Assembly: GCA_024036415.1 (NCBI GenBank)
Contig: JAMWET010000806.1
Coordinates: 49,540 to 113,539, forward strand
Direction of reading: 5' to 3'
Length of the DNA: 64,000 nt
DNA from: Prochilodus magdalenae
Lineage: Eukaryota; Chordata; Actinopteri; Characiformes; Prochilodontidae
Part shown: positions 11,680 through 22,529 of the stretch, piece after piece
How the letters are laid out: each line of letters opens with the position of its first letter
How positions within the stretch are numbered: position 1 is the first letter of the stretch
Notes under the pieces: model-generated
Told to the model about the DNA's origin: nothing
What the model saw: only the letters and a program-made list of their open reading frames with translations
Database searches by the model: none
Translations under genes and position numbers: made by a program

Positions 11680-11847
11680 ATGGTTCATCTCACTTTTCAG
11701 CAAGCTTTATTTAAGCAGTGGATGCTGCTGAACTTCCAATTTACCTGGGAGGAAGAACCCATGGAAATTGACAAGCAGCTTGAGGAAGAAAAGCCGATGG
11801 ACATAGATCCAAAGGAGGATGAGGAGGAGCCAATGGAGGTGGATTAG
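11680..11847 (+). CDS. 55-residue acidic microprotein with three PM(E/D)(I/V)D motifs (copy A)
   Basis: ATG at 11680, TAG at 11845-11847. The protein starts MVHLTFQQALFKQWMLLNFQ, a hydrophobic/aromatic part, then carries EPMEID (26-31), KPMDID (38-43) and EPMEVD (50-55) at an exact 12-residue period; the last motif abuts the stop. An intact homologue of identical length is at 28948-29115 on the other strand, with about 64 percent of residues identical. The sequence before codon 7 (tctcacttttcag) also resembles a splice acceptor, so this may instead be a terminal exon starting at about 11701. Family not recognised; function unknown. Preservation in two diverged copies argues for a real product. 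Confidence 0.55.
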   Translation: MVHLTFQQALFKQWMLLNFQFTWEEEPMEIDKQLEEEKPMDIDPKEDEEEPMEVD

Positions 11848-11999
11848 ATAGGGAAGGAGAGAAAGAACTGGATGAGGAGTATTTTCTGGTGAGCATGTGT
11901 ATTCTTACATGGTTGATGAGAAAGCTGTTTGTGCTCAAACATAGTTTCTCTCTTCTGTCTTTGCTGTTTAATAGGCCACTCATGTGTTCTAGATATGTT

Positions 12000-12330
12000 C
12001 TTTAGTGTAGGCACCACTTAGTATTAGACATGTCTATATACCAGGGGTGGGGGAGAGAGAAACGGAGAAGCTGGAGAGATAGAGGAGAAAAGAAAGAATG
12101 TGAGGAGACAGAGTTGTAGGAAGAAATCAAGCAAAGAAGAAAGAGATACCTAGAGAAACCGAGAGAATGAGATGGATTTGAAAGAGGAAGGAGAGATACG
12201 AGAAATGAAGTGGGGAGAGAAAGAAATGGGGTAAAAGGAAAGAAGAGCAAAAGAGTAGAGGAGAAAGAATGGATCTCGATAAAAAGACTAATAGGGAAAC
12301 TTGAGAAAGGAGAAAAGAGAGAGAAAGAGC
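12000..12330. repeat. GA-rich low-complexity tract
   Basis: Purine-rich on the plus strand. Long open frames on the opposite strand are only a by-product of this bias. The equivalent tract in block B is the CT-rich 28390-28750. Confidence 0.7.
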
Positions 12331-12440
12331 ACAGTATTTAGAGATGAGGGATCAGAACTGTTCTACACCAAACTGAAGTTCTTTATGTTCTAGATAACAG
12401 TGGATTTTTTTACACTGATTTTTCTCCCACTCTTTACAGA

Positions 12441-12545
12441 TACATCCAGATCCCTCTGACCCAACAACAACAGCTACCACCACCTCCCTGTCTCTACTAG
12501 GACTACAGCACAGCACCCAACATACAACAGGATAGAACAGAGGAA
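12441..12545 (+). pseudogene. laminin beta exon 13-like fragment (block A)
   Basis: After ctctttacag the sequence ATACATCCAGAT matches the start of laminin exon 13 at 48060 (minus), including the intron side. It then degrades into CAACAACAACAG-type repeats, although the end (ctacagcacagcacccaacata) again follows the laminin intron and block B. Not translatable as laminin. Confidence 0.65.
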
Positions 12546-12726
12546 CCGTAAGTTATTAAAGTATAAACTGAAATTACTGAAATGATAAACCTCTACCATC
12601 TGACCATTAAATATTTAAGTTCAACTTTTAAACCTAAGCATTCAAGTCAGATTCAGTATTACACACAGTAACTGACTTTCATTCATCTCATTCTCTCTCT
12701 CTCTTCTTCCCCCTCTCTCTCTCTAG

Positions 12727-12925
12727 CTGGTTTTGATGCCCATGTATTTGGAGCTCCCAGGTTTCCATTGTAATGACTCCCTGACGCAGCAGCTGCAGGA
12801 GGAGCAGTGCACTACATATGACGCTGGGGATGCAGCAGGCCCACTGCAGTGATGGGTCGTGTTACTGTGACAGGTGAATGGGGGCTTTTCCTTCCAGGGC
12901 TAATGCTGAAGGCCACAACTGCCTC
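12727..12925 (+). pseudogene. fused laminin exon 14/exon 19 fragment (block A)
   Basis: After a CT-rich run and an AG, the sequence reads CTGGTTTTGATGCCC and translates LVLMPMYLELPGFHCNDSL, matching exon 14 (46980). At about 12819 it jumps directly into exon 19-like sequence (tatgacgctgggga...cagcagg...gggtcgtgttactgtgacagg), matching 44690-44600. In block B the two pieces are still separate, so A has an extra deletion here. No intact laminin domain remains. Confidence 0.75.
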
Positions 12926-13423
12926 TAAACTAGCTGTTAACTTGCTAGCTAACTAACTTCCACAGTGGATTTGGAAGTTTTCCAGCCCTTTATTGCTCAC
13001 AGTGTTACTAATGATTTGACTCCCAGCTGAGGTACGACAAAACTCCCACTCACCATGTACTGAAAAAAGAAGCTGAGATTGGATCTTTACACTGATACAT
13101 AATATGTCTACAAGAGCTCCTAATGCAGATATGATTTCTGTGTAAGCTAGTTTTATGTAAGTCCAGTGAACTTTCAGCCAGAAGAACTGATGTTAGATCT
13201 TAGAGTTTAAGGAGTTGTTGGTGAGGGATGTGACAGTCTTACCTGCCAACCCTCATAATTTATCCACATTTGGCTACTTATCATAACTCTCATTAACAGT
13301 TTACACACATAACAAACATCTGCAGATGGAGTTCTACAGCTGTGCAGCCCCTGTTACTTCTCCTCTAACCTGCTTTTACTTGTTCTTCTTGATCTTCACT
13401 GTGCTGTATCTGTTTTTGGTGCA

Positions 13424-13775
13424 GTGTATAGGTGTGACCTGTTGGATGCAGAGGTGCTTCAGGGTGACTGGACCACAGTGCTTGCTGTTAGTGACGCTCA
13501 AGTCCATGAGCTGAGGTCCAGACTGACTGGGGTTCAGGACCTGCTAAAGAATGGAGATAAAGAGGATGTACTAGTCCACATCAGAGACTTCTCGAGGAGG
13601 ATGGGTTCCCCTTTTGAGTCTTGGTTCCTCTCGAGGTTTCTTCCTCTTGCTCTGAGGGAGTTTTTCCTCACCACTGTCGCCCTTGGCTTGCTCATTGGGG
13701 GCTTGGACCCGGATTCTCTGTAGAGCTGCTTTGGAACAACATCTGCTATAAAAGCCCCTGTATAAATAAAGCTTG
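13424..13775 (+). pseudogene. laminin exon 21-like fragment joined to a fish repeat (block A)
   Basis: Frame reads CDLLDAEVLQGDWTTVL, then DAQVHELRSRLTGVQDLL, against [13 protein letters not shown] and [18 protein letters not shown] of laminin exon 21. The 160-190 bp between these parts in the real exon are missing. The same deletion is present in blocks B, C and D. From about 13590 it runs into a repeat common in fish genomes (ggaggatgggttcccctttt ... tgtataaataaagctt). Confidence 0.8.
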
Positions 13776-14149
13776 CCTTAATTCAGAACATCCACATCTG
13801 TCATTTAGATCTTTTACATGTGAGCAGAGGTGTACACATGCTCCTTACTTAAGTAAAACAATAAAGAAGGAAAAGGAGAAAATAAATACTTAAGTAAAAG
13901 TCAAAGTATGACAAAGTTGTTAGTGAAGTGGAAGTATAAAAGTATTCACTCAAAATGCACTTAAAGTAGAAAGTAAAAGTACATCATTAGGTGACTGAAT
14001 AGAATTTCCTGACTAAAAATACATGAATAGAGAGATTAAAATAGACAGATAAATAACAAGTGTGGTTGGTAATGTAGTGGGGAAAAGTATTAGGTAACAA
14101 AAACACTCAGTTATGTAAAAGCACTGCTTAAGTACGATTCAGTTACATT

Positions 14150-14995
14150 TTGAAAACTTTACTTAATTTAAGATATGTTAATTTAAGATACTTAGTTCTA
14201 GATATGTTCTTTAGTAGAGAGAATGAGAGAAAGACATGGAGGAAGAGAGGGAAGGGGGGGGCAGGGAGAGATGGAGAGAGACGGCTGTCTGATGACTCCC
14301 TGATGCAGCAGTTGCAGGAGGAGCAGTGCACTACACATGTACACTACACATGGCTACCTACATTCTTCCATCTGATGCATGATGAAGCACTGTGTGAGTC
14401 CTCCTTTAGCTACAGTCTTATATTAGAGTGATATGGGCTATAAAACAGCTATTAAGGTTGAACAGCTTCAGTGTAGTATCATAAATGTAAATAAACCTTT
14501 AATAACGTGAATCCAGTAGTGATGACAGAACTGTCTGTAAGCTGTTAAATGTGCATGTGTGTAAGTGTGATGTTTCTGTTAAACAGTGTAATTGACGCTG
14601 CACTGCTTCTATCAGGGCCTCACTGTGACTGATGTGTTTCTGGTTACTATGGTAACTCAAGAGAAACCAGGTAGATGTGCCAACAGTGGAGAGGAAAATG
14701 GTAGCAGAGGAGCTGGACTCATGTACGTAGTTATATAATAATACGTTGCTATGTATGCACTGAACTACACTTCCACTGTTTGTACCTGACCTTCTCAAGT
14801 TTGGTCTGTATTCCTCCACAAAAAAAAAAACAAAAAACAGATTGATTCTTTACATTGATATGTGTAACCTGTTGGGTGCAGAGGTGCTTCAGGGTGACTG
14901 GACCACAGTGCTTGCCGTTAGTGACGCTCAAATCCGTGAGCTGAGGTTCAGGACCTGCTAGAGGGTGGAGACAGAGAGGATGTAGCAGCTGATCC
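14150..14995 (+). pseudogene. block C: laminin exon 14, 18 and 21 fragments
   Basis: 14286-14431 matches exon 14 including its 3' end (HDEALCE against HDGAL, then intron sequence reading YSLILE and a stop in both). 14515-14685 matches intron 17 and exon 18 (ctatcagggcctcactgtgact...ggttactatggtaac against 45118-45070). 14868-14990 matches exon 21 with the shared internal deletion. Exon 18 material is seen only here, so C preserves a part of the ancestral unit lost from A and B. Confidence 0.75.
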
Positions 14996-15094
14996 ACTAA
15001 GCTGTTGATGGTAATGTAATTACAATGAGTTAACACCAGAGGGCAGTGCTTTACAAGACTAGTATCTCTTTTCCCACCATCAGCAAGTCATATA

Positions 15095-15265
15095 TACAAC
15101 CACTGGCCACTTTATTAGGTACTTGTCTCTGCACTCATCCATTTTATCAGCAGTACTGGTGTAGCAGCTGTAGTCAGTCAGACTGTAGTCCATCTATTTT
15201 TCTGCATACTTTGTTAGTCCTCGTTCACCATGCTCTTCAGGGGTCAAAATGTATATTACATATGA
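15095..15265 (+). repeat. dispersed fish repeat (ccactggccactttattagg)
   Basis: The sequence ccactggccactttattaggtac and the following gtactggtgtagcagctgtagtc resemble a repeat I remember as common in fish intergenic DNA. No coding capacity or clear ends were seen. Confidence 0.4.
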
Positions 15266-15299
15266 TACATACGGTCTTTAGCCAGGAGACAAACAATGA

Positions 15300-15860
15300 C
15301 ATCATATGTCAGTGACAAAAGAATTCTGACTGTTAACTACTCACTATATTTTCATAGCTCCTTTGTTAGACGCCAGACATTATATTTTGAAGAACGACAT
15401 TTTTGTGGATTAAGTAAAAAGTTAATGAAGAACAGAAGAGCAACAATTTAGTAGAAACATTTCAGGATTATTACACTTCATCTTTTTACAGCTACTGTTC
15501 CTTGAAAAGTCCAGATATGCCATAATGTTCTTCTTATATTATTTAAAGGAATTTAATATTTTTAATGAATGTGAAGGTATTTATTGAATCAGAAATCATA
15601 GGAGTAAAACATACCTGGCAGTACTAACTAAACCAGCAACAATTATGTAAAAATGATAACAATTATTAAAATTAATTCTCTGGATATACCAAAACCACAT
15701 GAAGCATCATGTTAATTGCCATTATGATTTGTTGCTTAAATATGCTTATTGTATCTACTGAGGGTTTTAAAAATATATTAATATTCAAAAGCATTGCCAA
15801 CTTGACTAATGACTATGGCCAGTCATGCTGTGCCCTGTTATTCTAGCTACGTCTTTTTGG
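15300..15860. other. AT-rich stretch, nothing recognised
   Basis: No supported exon, repeat border or RNA gene. Confidence 0.5.
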
Positions 15861-15939
15861 CTAATCCATGGTGCCTTTAAAATTCACAGTCATAATTTCT
15901 TACATATGTCACTATAGGATACTTTCAGAAGTTATTGCG

Positions 15940-16285
15940 TCGGTTGTCTGCATCCTATTTATCTTATTTATACATTCCACACTTTACTACCTCAGTGCTG
16001 TGTTTCATGTTTCATGTGCAATGTATGCTGTCTGCATATACGTTACAGCATGTTAAATTTCTATGCACCTTACACTTATACCTCTGCCCAGTACTGCGTC
16101 TTATTTATTGTATTTATTGTCTTGCACGTTGCACTTTCTGCAGTCTGTTCCGTATTGTTTTATGTTCTTGTTTTGTTTCATGTGGCAACCTTGTTCTGAA
16201 AAAAAAACGTAATTTCATTTCACTGTGTACTTGTACAGAGCTGTATTGACAATAAAAGCCACTTGCATTGACTTGACTAGTATCA
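15940..16285 (+). mobile_element. 3' tail of a Rex1-type LINE
   Basis: Contains ttgtcttgcacgttgcac, then ttcatttcactgtgtacttgtacagagctg and tgacaataaaagccacttgcattgacttgac, a typical 3' UTR end of this LINE type in fish. A reverse copy of the same tail is at 40110-40265. Confidence 0.65.
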
Positions 16286-16299
16286 AGATATGTGACACT

Positions 16300-17190
16300 G
16301 ACCTTTCCACCCCTTAATTCCACTCACCATCAATGATGATATTTCCTCAATTCTGCCATTGGCTGTTTAGATTTCTCCCCTTTCCTCTTTCTAAAATCCT
16401 CCTTTGGAGCAAAGAGAGACATGTGTCGTTACCAGTCCCCATTTTAAGCCTTCATGTTAAATTGTTAACCTAGTTACTATGGTGACGTTACTCACAGCAA
16501 GGCTAACACTGAAAAACAGTGTTAGCTGTTAGCTAGCTAGTCATTGTTGACCTTACTGAGGTAAACTAACGTCAATAAATTATGCAAAACATTAAACATG
16601 CTTGAAATTGAAAATTAGCTTAAACTCGCATATAAACACGATATGACCAGCGTTCACTTTTGGCTGAGGGAGACTTTTTCCACAAGATGTAGCTCCACTT
16701 CTCGTTTGTCCCACACGTGAGGTGTCTCCGACTTGAGTTTAGACATGTCTATAGCTTTAGTTCTGATATTTCTCAGATATGAACCGTGCTGTCTGTAAAA
16801 AGTCAACTACCGCATCTACATCTGACCTCTGTGGTTACCGTCCGGTCCGCTTTATTCAGCAGCTCCTTTATCAGGATGTCCGTTACAGTAAACGGAGCTC
16901 CGCGCGCCCTCTCTAATTTAAATATGCTCCGCGCGCAGTGGAAAATGCTCTGCGTGCTCCTCCGCAAATCTGCCTGTCTGTCTGATGAAGAGCGGCTGGA
17001 AAAGTGTTCTGCCTTGAAACTGTATGGCTGATAATAAATGAACATATCAGATGAAATAATTTTGATCAGGTGAGATAATTTGGATGATGTTAAAATGTTA
17101 TTTAAAGATAGTTGAAGTAGAAATCTTTTCATTCTGATTCTGGGGAAGTTAGAGCAGTTACATTCTGAAAAAGTGAACTATATACATTTA
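16300..17190. other. non-coding stretch, nothing recognised
   Basis: Short open frames only, none with family features. Confidence 0.45.
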
Positions 17191-17208
17191 ACTATATACA
17201 TTATTTTT

Positions 17209-17295
17209 TAAAAATGTGTCATCATACACTTCTGTGTTGAAAAATACGGGCTGCTGTGTTTTAACTGGTTTAAATGTGTCATCATACACTTCTGT
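17209..17295 (+). repeat. direct repeat of about 24 bp
   Basis: aaatgtgtcatcatacacttctgt occurs twice (about 17213 and 17272) with 35 bp between. Confidence 0.7.
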
Positions 17296-17459
17296 CAATA
17301 AAATGAAAGTTATTTATTCATAGACTGTATAAAAGACAGAGGTACAGTTAAGATGAGTAACAACATAATTTACACAATGATGAGAAACTTACCAAAGTAC
17401 AAAAAACAGGTGTGTGTAGTTGCCTGAAATCCACGATGATAAATGGAATCAACCAAATT

Positions 17460-17891
17460 ATAAATTGTTTACCAAGTTCTACTTCGCATGGGTTTCTTGC
17501 AGAGGCAGTAGGTGAGGTCACTGAAGTTTCAGATTGATCTAGTGTAGACCAAAAATAAAATCTTTTGTTTATACAATAATTAACAAAGATCAAAGGATCA
17601 TAAACATCAAACTTACCGAGCTTTGGTTTCACTGATCTCTTTTTCCATCACTGTTGTTTGTTGTTTTCTTTTTTATGTGGTGGTTCAGCTGGTTCCTCAC
17701 TATTATGTATTATTCACATTAACAAACATATGGAGTACACCAATATGATAATTATGAATATAATATTGTGTAGAATGTGTTTTTATATAAAATACTTGAA
17801 TCTCCTCCATCACTTCATCTCCATCATGTAATTCTTTCTCCATATCATCCTCTGGTTTATCAGAAGATCCTTGTTCAGCCATTTTGTAACA
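17460..17891 (-). pseudogene. possible decayed exons of an unrecognised gene
   Basis: On the minus strand a frame begins MAEQGSSDKPEDDMEKELHD (ATG near 17881). Lower down, EEPAEPPHKKENNKQQ is followed by an in-frame TGA. Then KRSVKPKLG ends at a donor-like gtaagt, and DQSETSVTSP...CEVELG ends at a donor-like gtaaac. These read like exons of an acidic/basic nuclear or transposase-type protein, but the stop and missing acceptors suggest decay. Family not recognised. Confidence 0.3.
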
Positions 17892-18064
17892 CCCAAAGGC
17901 CACAAACAGTTAACAATGTCACTCAAAATTATGGGTGGAAATTAGTGGGACATTAAGGAGGCCCAATTTGATAAACTACACACATCAACAAATCATCACA
18001 TCCATTAACATCAGCACCTGTCATTAACTCATCTGTCTGTGTGCCAAACTTGTACTCCTGCAAG

Positions 18065-18085
18065 AGGGAAAGAGTGAGAGGGAGA

Positions 18086-18130
<45 letters not shown>
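18065..18130. repeat. (AG)n microsatellite
   Basis: About 26 uninterrupted AG units at 18078-18128 after an imperfect purine lead-in. Confidence 0.95.
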
Positions 18131-18132
<2 letters not shown>

Positions 18133-18739
18133 CGACAAACAACAATGAATAATATTTTAAATCAGGAAAAGTTTATACTTACTCACAATCAGTTACAGTC
18201 TGAAATAATTCTAGTAGCACACAAGCTTATTCTTTAATACAATTGTTGTGTTTCGTTTCGATGAATCAAACGAACAACGTGATATCTGAACAAGCTGCTT
18301 TTTAATGTCACTCAGAACAGGGTAACCAGACTTCTTCTTCACTTTTCCCTCACTCACACTTGGCTAGCTTTTCTTTACTTTACATCTTGCAACAACTCTC
18401 TAACCTCACTCATCACTGGCTCCCCCTAGAGGTTATTCCGAGCCACCACAACAATCAACCAGGTACTTGGACGTCATCTTCAAACAGCAGCACTCTTCTT
18501 ATGAATACGGCAGTGTAGTGGTTAACAGTTAATGGAGGCTGTAGTTCTTATGGCATCCAAACGTGTATATAGTCTTCTACCCCATAACATAATTAACTAA
18601 AGCATATTGATATCAGAGTACATTTTGTTAGCTTCCTGTGTCAAATTTCTCCCATTCCAATAAGATATTTAATATGAAAAATGTTTTCGTAATCCATATT
18701 CCATCTTATTACTTTAGCTACCTTTCTAGCCAGTTTACT

Positions 18740-20050
18740 AGCTAGCTATCATTACACAGTCTGTTTAAAGTTAAATCAGCTTCATCCACTTTTTATTCTC
18801 ACTGTTTATCACAACAGTGCTCAAAACTACAATAAGACTGTTAGCTCAGTGTTTGAGCACGGTGGTACACTGTAATAACACTGAGATATAGTTTCTGCAG
18901 TAGTTATATGGAGAGGATTTGGGTTTTACCCTGCTAATACTCAGACCGGATATAAACACAACGTTTGTGAAAATGTTACATACAGTCGAGTGAGGAGCTA
19001 GACTGCTCCACTTAGATAACAGTTCTGAATAAAAAGCTAAAAGAAAGGAAGACTTACAGTGTCATACGTGAACAGCAGGTGATAGAAAAAAGAAAGTCGT
19101 CTTTGTTACTTGGAGATTAAATGGAGATTCCAGTTTAGTTCATCTTCTAGCCCTAGCTGGTTCTGTCTGTATCCTAGCAGTGTGTCCATGTGTGATTCTG
19201 ATTTAGTTGATACTCAGTAATTGTTATGTGGCTGGGCTCAGTTTATTGCGTCCAGTGTGTTTTTTTTTGTTTGTTTGTTTTTTTTTTTTTGTTCTCTTGC
19301 TCTCTTTCTCCTGTCTCTGTCATAGGTTGGTTGCTGCACCAGTCATCACTGGAAGTCTCGTATCTACCAAATCTCGTATAACGTTGATCACCAATCAGAA
19401 ACTGCTTTACAGCATGGTAGGCGGGACATGACATGTAAAAGCAGTCTGGCCAAGTGAGACGGGAGGCTGGGGGAAACTTACTGCATGTTCGTTGTTGTGC
19501 TGCTGGCTGTATTAGTGACGGTGTTGTTTTTAGTGTTGCTGGAGTTCTGTACACCCTTGACTGAATCCCACTCTCACTTGTCAGTGATTTATTGCACAGT
19601 TTTACTGATAACTTCTCCTCTAATCTGCTTTTACTTGTTCTTGATCTTCACTGTGCTGTATCTGTTTTGGTGCAGTGTATAGGTGTGACCTGTTGGGTGC
19701 AGAGGTGCTTCAGGGTGACTGCACCACAGTGCTTGCTGTTAATGAGACTCAAATTTATGAGCTGAGGTTCAGGCTGACTGAGGTCCAGGACCTGCTAAAG
19801 GATGGAGACAGAGAGGGTGTACTAGCCTACCCCAGAGACTGGCTATCCGGTGTCGACCCGAGGAGGATGGGTTCCCCTTTTGAGTTGGTTCCTCTCAAGG
19901 TTTCTTCCTCTTGCTCTGAGGGAGTTTTTCCTTGCCACTGTCGCCCTTGGCTTGCTCATTGAGGGGTTGGACCTGGATTCTCTGTAGAGCTGCTTTAGAA
20001 CAACATCTGCTGTAAAAGCCCCTGTATAAATAAAGCTTCCCTTAATTCAG
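18740..20050 (+). repeat. block D: copy of the outer parts of block B with laminin exon 21 piece
   Basis: 18750-19170 and 19310-19500 match, in reverse, 31250-30760 of block B (for example ggttggttgctgcaccagtc against gactggtgctgcagccaacc). 19590-20040 matches 27490-27030 reversed. The 3.2 kb that lies between these parts in B, including the microprotein ORF, is absent from D. Either D lost it or B gained it. Confidence 0.65.
19675..20035 (+). pseudogene. laminin exon 21-like fragment plus fish repeat (block D)
   Basis: Frame reads CDLLGAEVLQGDCTTVL, then ELRFRLTEVQDLLKDGDREG, the same rearranged exon 21 as in A and B with the same internal deletion, followed by the ggaggatgggttcccc repeat. 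Confidence 0.75.
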
Positions 20051-20429
20051 AACATCCACATCTGTCATTCAGATATTTTACACACGTTCCTTACTTTAGT
20101 AAAAGTACAGGTAGTAAAAAAAAATATTTAAGTAAATGTCCAAGTATGACTTATAGTTCTTAAATAGAAGTATAAACTTTTTAGAGCTATAAAAACAGGA
20201 ATCAGTAAAGCTCCTGTTAACTATTAACAAGGAAATCTACAGAACGCCAGCTCTGGTTTCAGAGCACATGTGCTGCCAGAATTGATCTAGTCGTCTACAA
20301 AAGATGACCCTTCTGGAAAGAAGTTTTTGGACCTTGCTCAGAGTTTAGGAACTGGTATTCCTATGCTGCTCAAAGACTACAGTGGGTTTCTCATTGAAAC
20401 AGCAGGCAGTGGAGACACACAGAGCCGGA

Positions 20430-21310
20430 CCAGCAGAAGATTCAAGATTTTATTGTCATATGCACAGAGAAACCAGCAGTAGCGCCTTGTACAATGAAAT
20501 TCTTACTCTGCACTCACTCCCAGACTTCAAGTACTAAACAATTGCAATATAAATACTAAGTACTAAATAAGAAAGAAAAGACTTGAGAGAAGAAAACTAC
20601 ATGTATGTATATTAATTAAGAAAATGTACAATATATGCTATATAAGTCTGAACGGTACAGGAGCAGAACATATGTACAGTTTGCAGTTTTAGTGCAAATG
20701 AGAGAACGGTGCAACAGCAGCCAGTTCTAGATTCAAGTATAAATCATGATGGTCATCTCATAGGTGATAGGACTGAGCATGGACTACTTAGGACTGGTCA
20801 GATGCTTGTAGCGGAGGAGCATAGGGTAGAATGGTTTTGGAGGAAGCCAGGTGTTCAGAGCTCTGATGGCCTGGGGGTAGAAACTGTTCAGTAATCTGGT
20901 GATCCTTGATTTGATGCTCCTGTATTGTCTGCCAGATGGGAGAAGTGTGAAAAGGTTGCGTTGAGGATGAGCTTTGTCCTTGATGATCTTGTGGGCTCCC
21001 TGAGGACTCTGTAGTGGTAAATGGCCTCTAGTGGTGAAAGGACCATTCCTGTGATGGACTGGGCTGTCTTGACCATCTGTTGCAGATACTTGCGGTCCTG
21101 GGCGAAGCAGTTTCCAAACCAGACTATGATGGAGCTGGTGAGAATACTTTCAGTTATGCTCCTGTAGAAATTCCTTAGAATTCTGACTGACCTGCCAGTT
21201 TTCATGAGTCTTCGCAGGAAATGCAGCCGCTTTTGTGCCTTTTTGACCAGTTGTGTTGTATTGTGCAACCAGGTGAGATCTTCAGTGATGCTTAGGTAAC
21301 CAGACCTTAA
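20430..21310 (-). mobile_element. Rex1/CR1-like LINE, 3' end
   Basis: Minus-strand 21300-20900 reads LSITEDLTWLHNTTQLVKKA, then RLHFLRRLMKTGRSVRIL, FYRSITESILTSSIIVWFGN and RKYLQQMVKTAQSITG, the end of ORF2 in this LINE type. 20430-20560 holds the 3' UTR with attttattgtcatatgcaca...gtacaatgaaattcttactctgc read on the opposite strand. It belongs to the element continuing at 22530-23440. Confidence 0.8.
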
Positions 21311-22525
21311 ATGTCTCAGTCCAAATAGAAGAACCACAACAACATATAAAAGCTGGTACAAAAAAAAAGGAATTTAATTTTGGGTCTGGTAGCAATGTAC
21401 TATGTATATATGTATGCTGTGTATTTTATGTAGATTTTTTGTTGGACTGGAGCGTTTCTTTTGGTCAATAGGTTATGTTGCAAATGGTTCTTACAAACAC
21501 ATTCATAAAAAAAGTGAAAATTGAAAAAAAAAAAAAAAAAGTGCACATATTCACACCTGAATACCATGAATTCCCTTTTGTATGACTGACACCAAAACTA
21601 AATACAGAATAGTCTGGTGAGTAAGAAGAGCTCTCCTGAAAAAGTTCATTTAGAAAATGGTGGCTGAGAATGTCCAAAAACAAAAATACTTCTCAGAACA
21701 GCACAGGCCTAACTTCTGTACTCGGGGAAAAACTGAGAAAAATATGATTTGGGTACCCAAAGAAAAATTAGTGAAAAATGTATACTTAAGTACTCCAAGA
21801 GCTCCGCCTCTCTCTCTCTCTCCAGCACGAGATGCTGAAACCAGGCTGCGTAGTTTAGCGAACACATCGTCCGTCCAACAGGAGGAGCAGTTAATGGAAT
21901 CAACAGTACGAAGGCAATTGGAGCTCGCTGCAGTCTATCAGACCTCTTCTTTCCCTCGCGCCAATTCTTCTGAGCCTCCTGCTCTCCTGCCTGTGCATTT
22001 GTATACAGCACTGAACCAATAGCATACTTTAATAAATGTAAAATATCTAAATACTGCTGAACAATAATTTCTTTAAACATACATGTTTTTATATTTTAAC
22101 ATTTCTATTGAAAATGCAAATTGGAAAATATTCAAAACACTAGAAGTGCGTGTTAAAGCATGCTAAGAGCAATAAAGTGTGTACCACAATTCATGATTAT
22201 GCACCAGTATGCACACAAAGGCAGAGAATGCACACCTAACAGGAGGAGCAGTAAATAGAATTAACAGTACGAAGACCATTAAAGCTCGCTGCAGTCTATC
22301 AGCCTCGTGCTCTCCTGCCTGTGCATTTGTATGGGAAATATCGCATTTTGCCGTAAAACAGCTACTTTTGCCAGAAACTGCTGTGATTCTCTTAAAGTGG
22401 CGGCGCTTAATTAAGGTACACCCTTACATTAAATTATCTAAGTACACATACTGTTGGGTTACACATACTGCAAAAAATTTGAAGGGGCTCACTCTCTCTT
22501 CAGCCCTCTGATGAATAAGCAGTGG
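21310..22525. repeat. 1.2-kb insertion splitting the LINE, with internal duplication
   Basis: This segment interrupts the LINE. 21877-22010 and 22235-22340 share aggaggagcagt(t/a)aat(g)gaat, then acagtacgaag and agctcgctgcagtctatcag, so it holds a duplicated subunit of about 100 bp. Terminal repeats and target duplication were not resolved. An A/T run is at 21523-21540. Confidence 0.45.
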
Positions 22526-22529
22526 TGTG

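Larger units (their letters stand above)
9690..13790 (+). repeat. block A: chimeric unit of microprotein ORF plus laminin fragments
   Basis: Homologous, in inverted orientation, to block B (27000-30100). Matching parts include 10427-10790 with 29880-29480 reversed, 11440-11640 with 29470-29150 reversed, the 55-codon ORF, the sequence after it (11985-12050), and laminin-like pieces of exons 13, 14, 19 and 21. By eye the flanks differ by about 10 percent. A has extra sequence at about 10850-11430 with an ACAT run. The unit ends in a common fish repeat at 13590-13775. Confidence 0.75.

Noticed and set aside
12002..12250. Leu/Ser/Phe-rich open frame, minus strand
   Set aside because: Shadow of the GA-rich tract of block A; no start context or family features.
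12727..14431. A second functional laminin gene on the plus strand
   Set aside because: Only isolated, fused or internally deleted exon pieces occur, with stops and no consistent phases.
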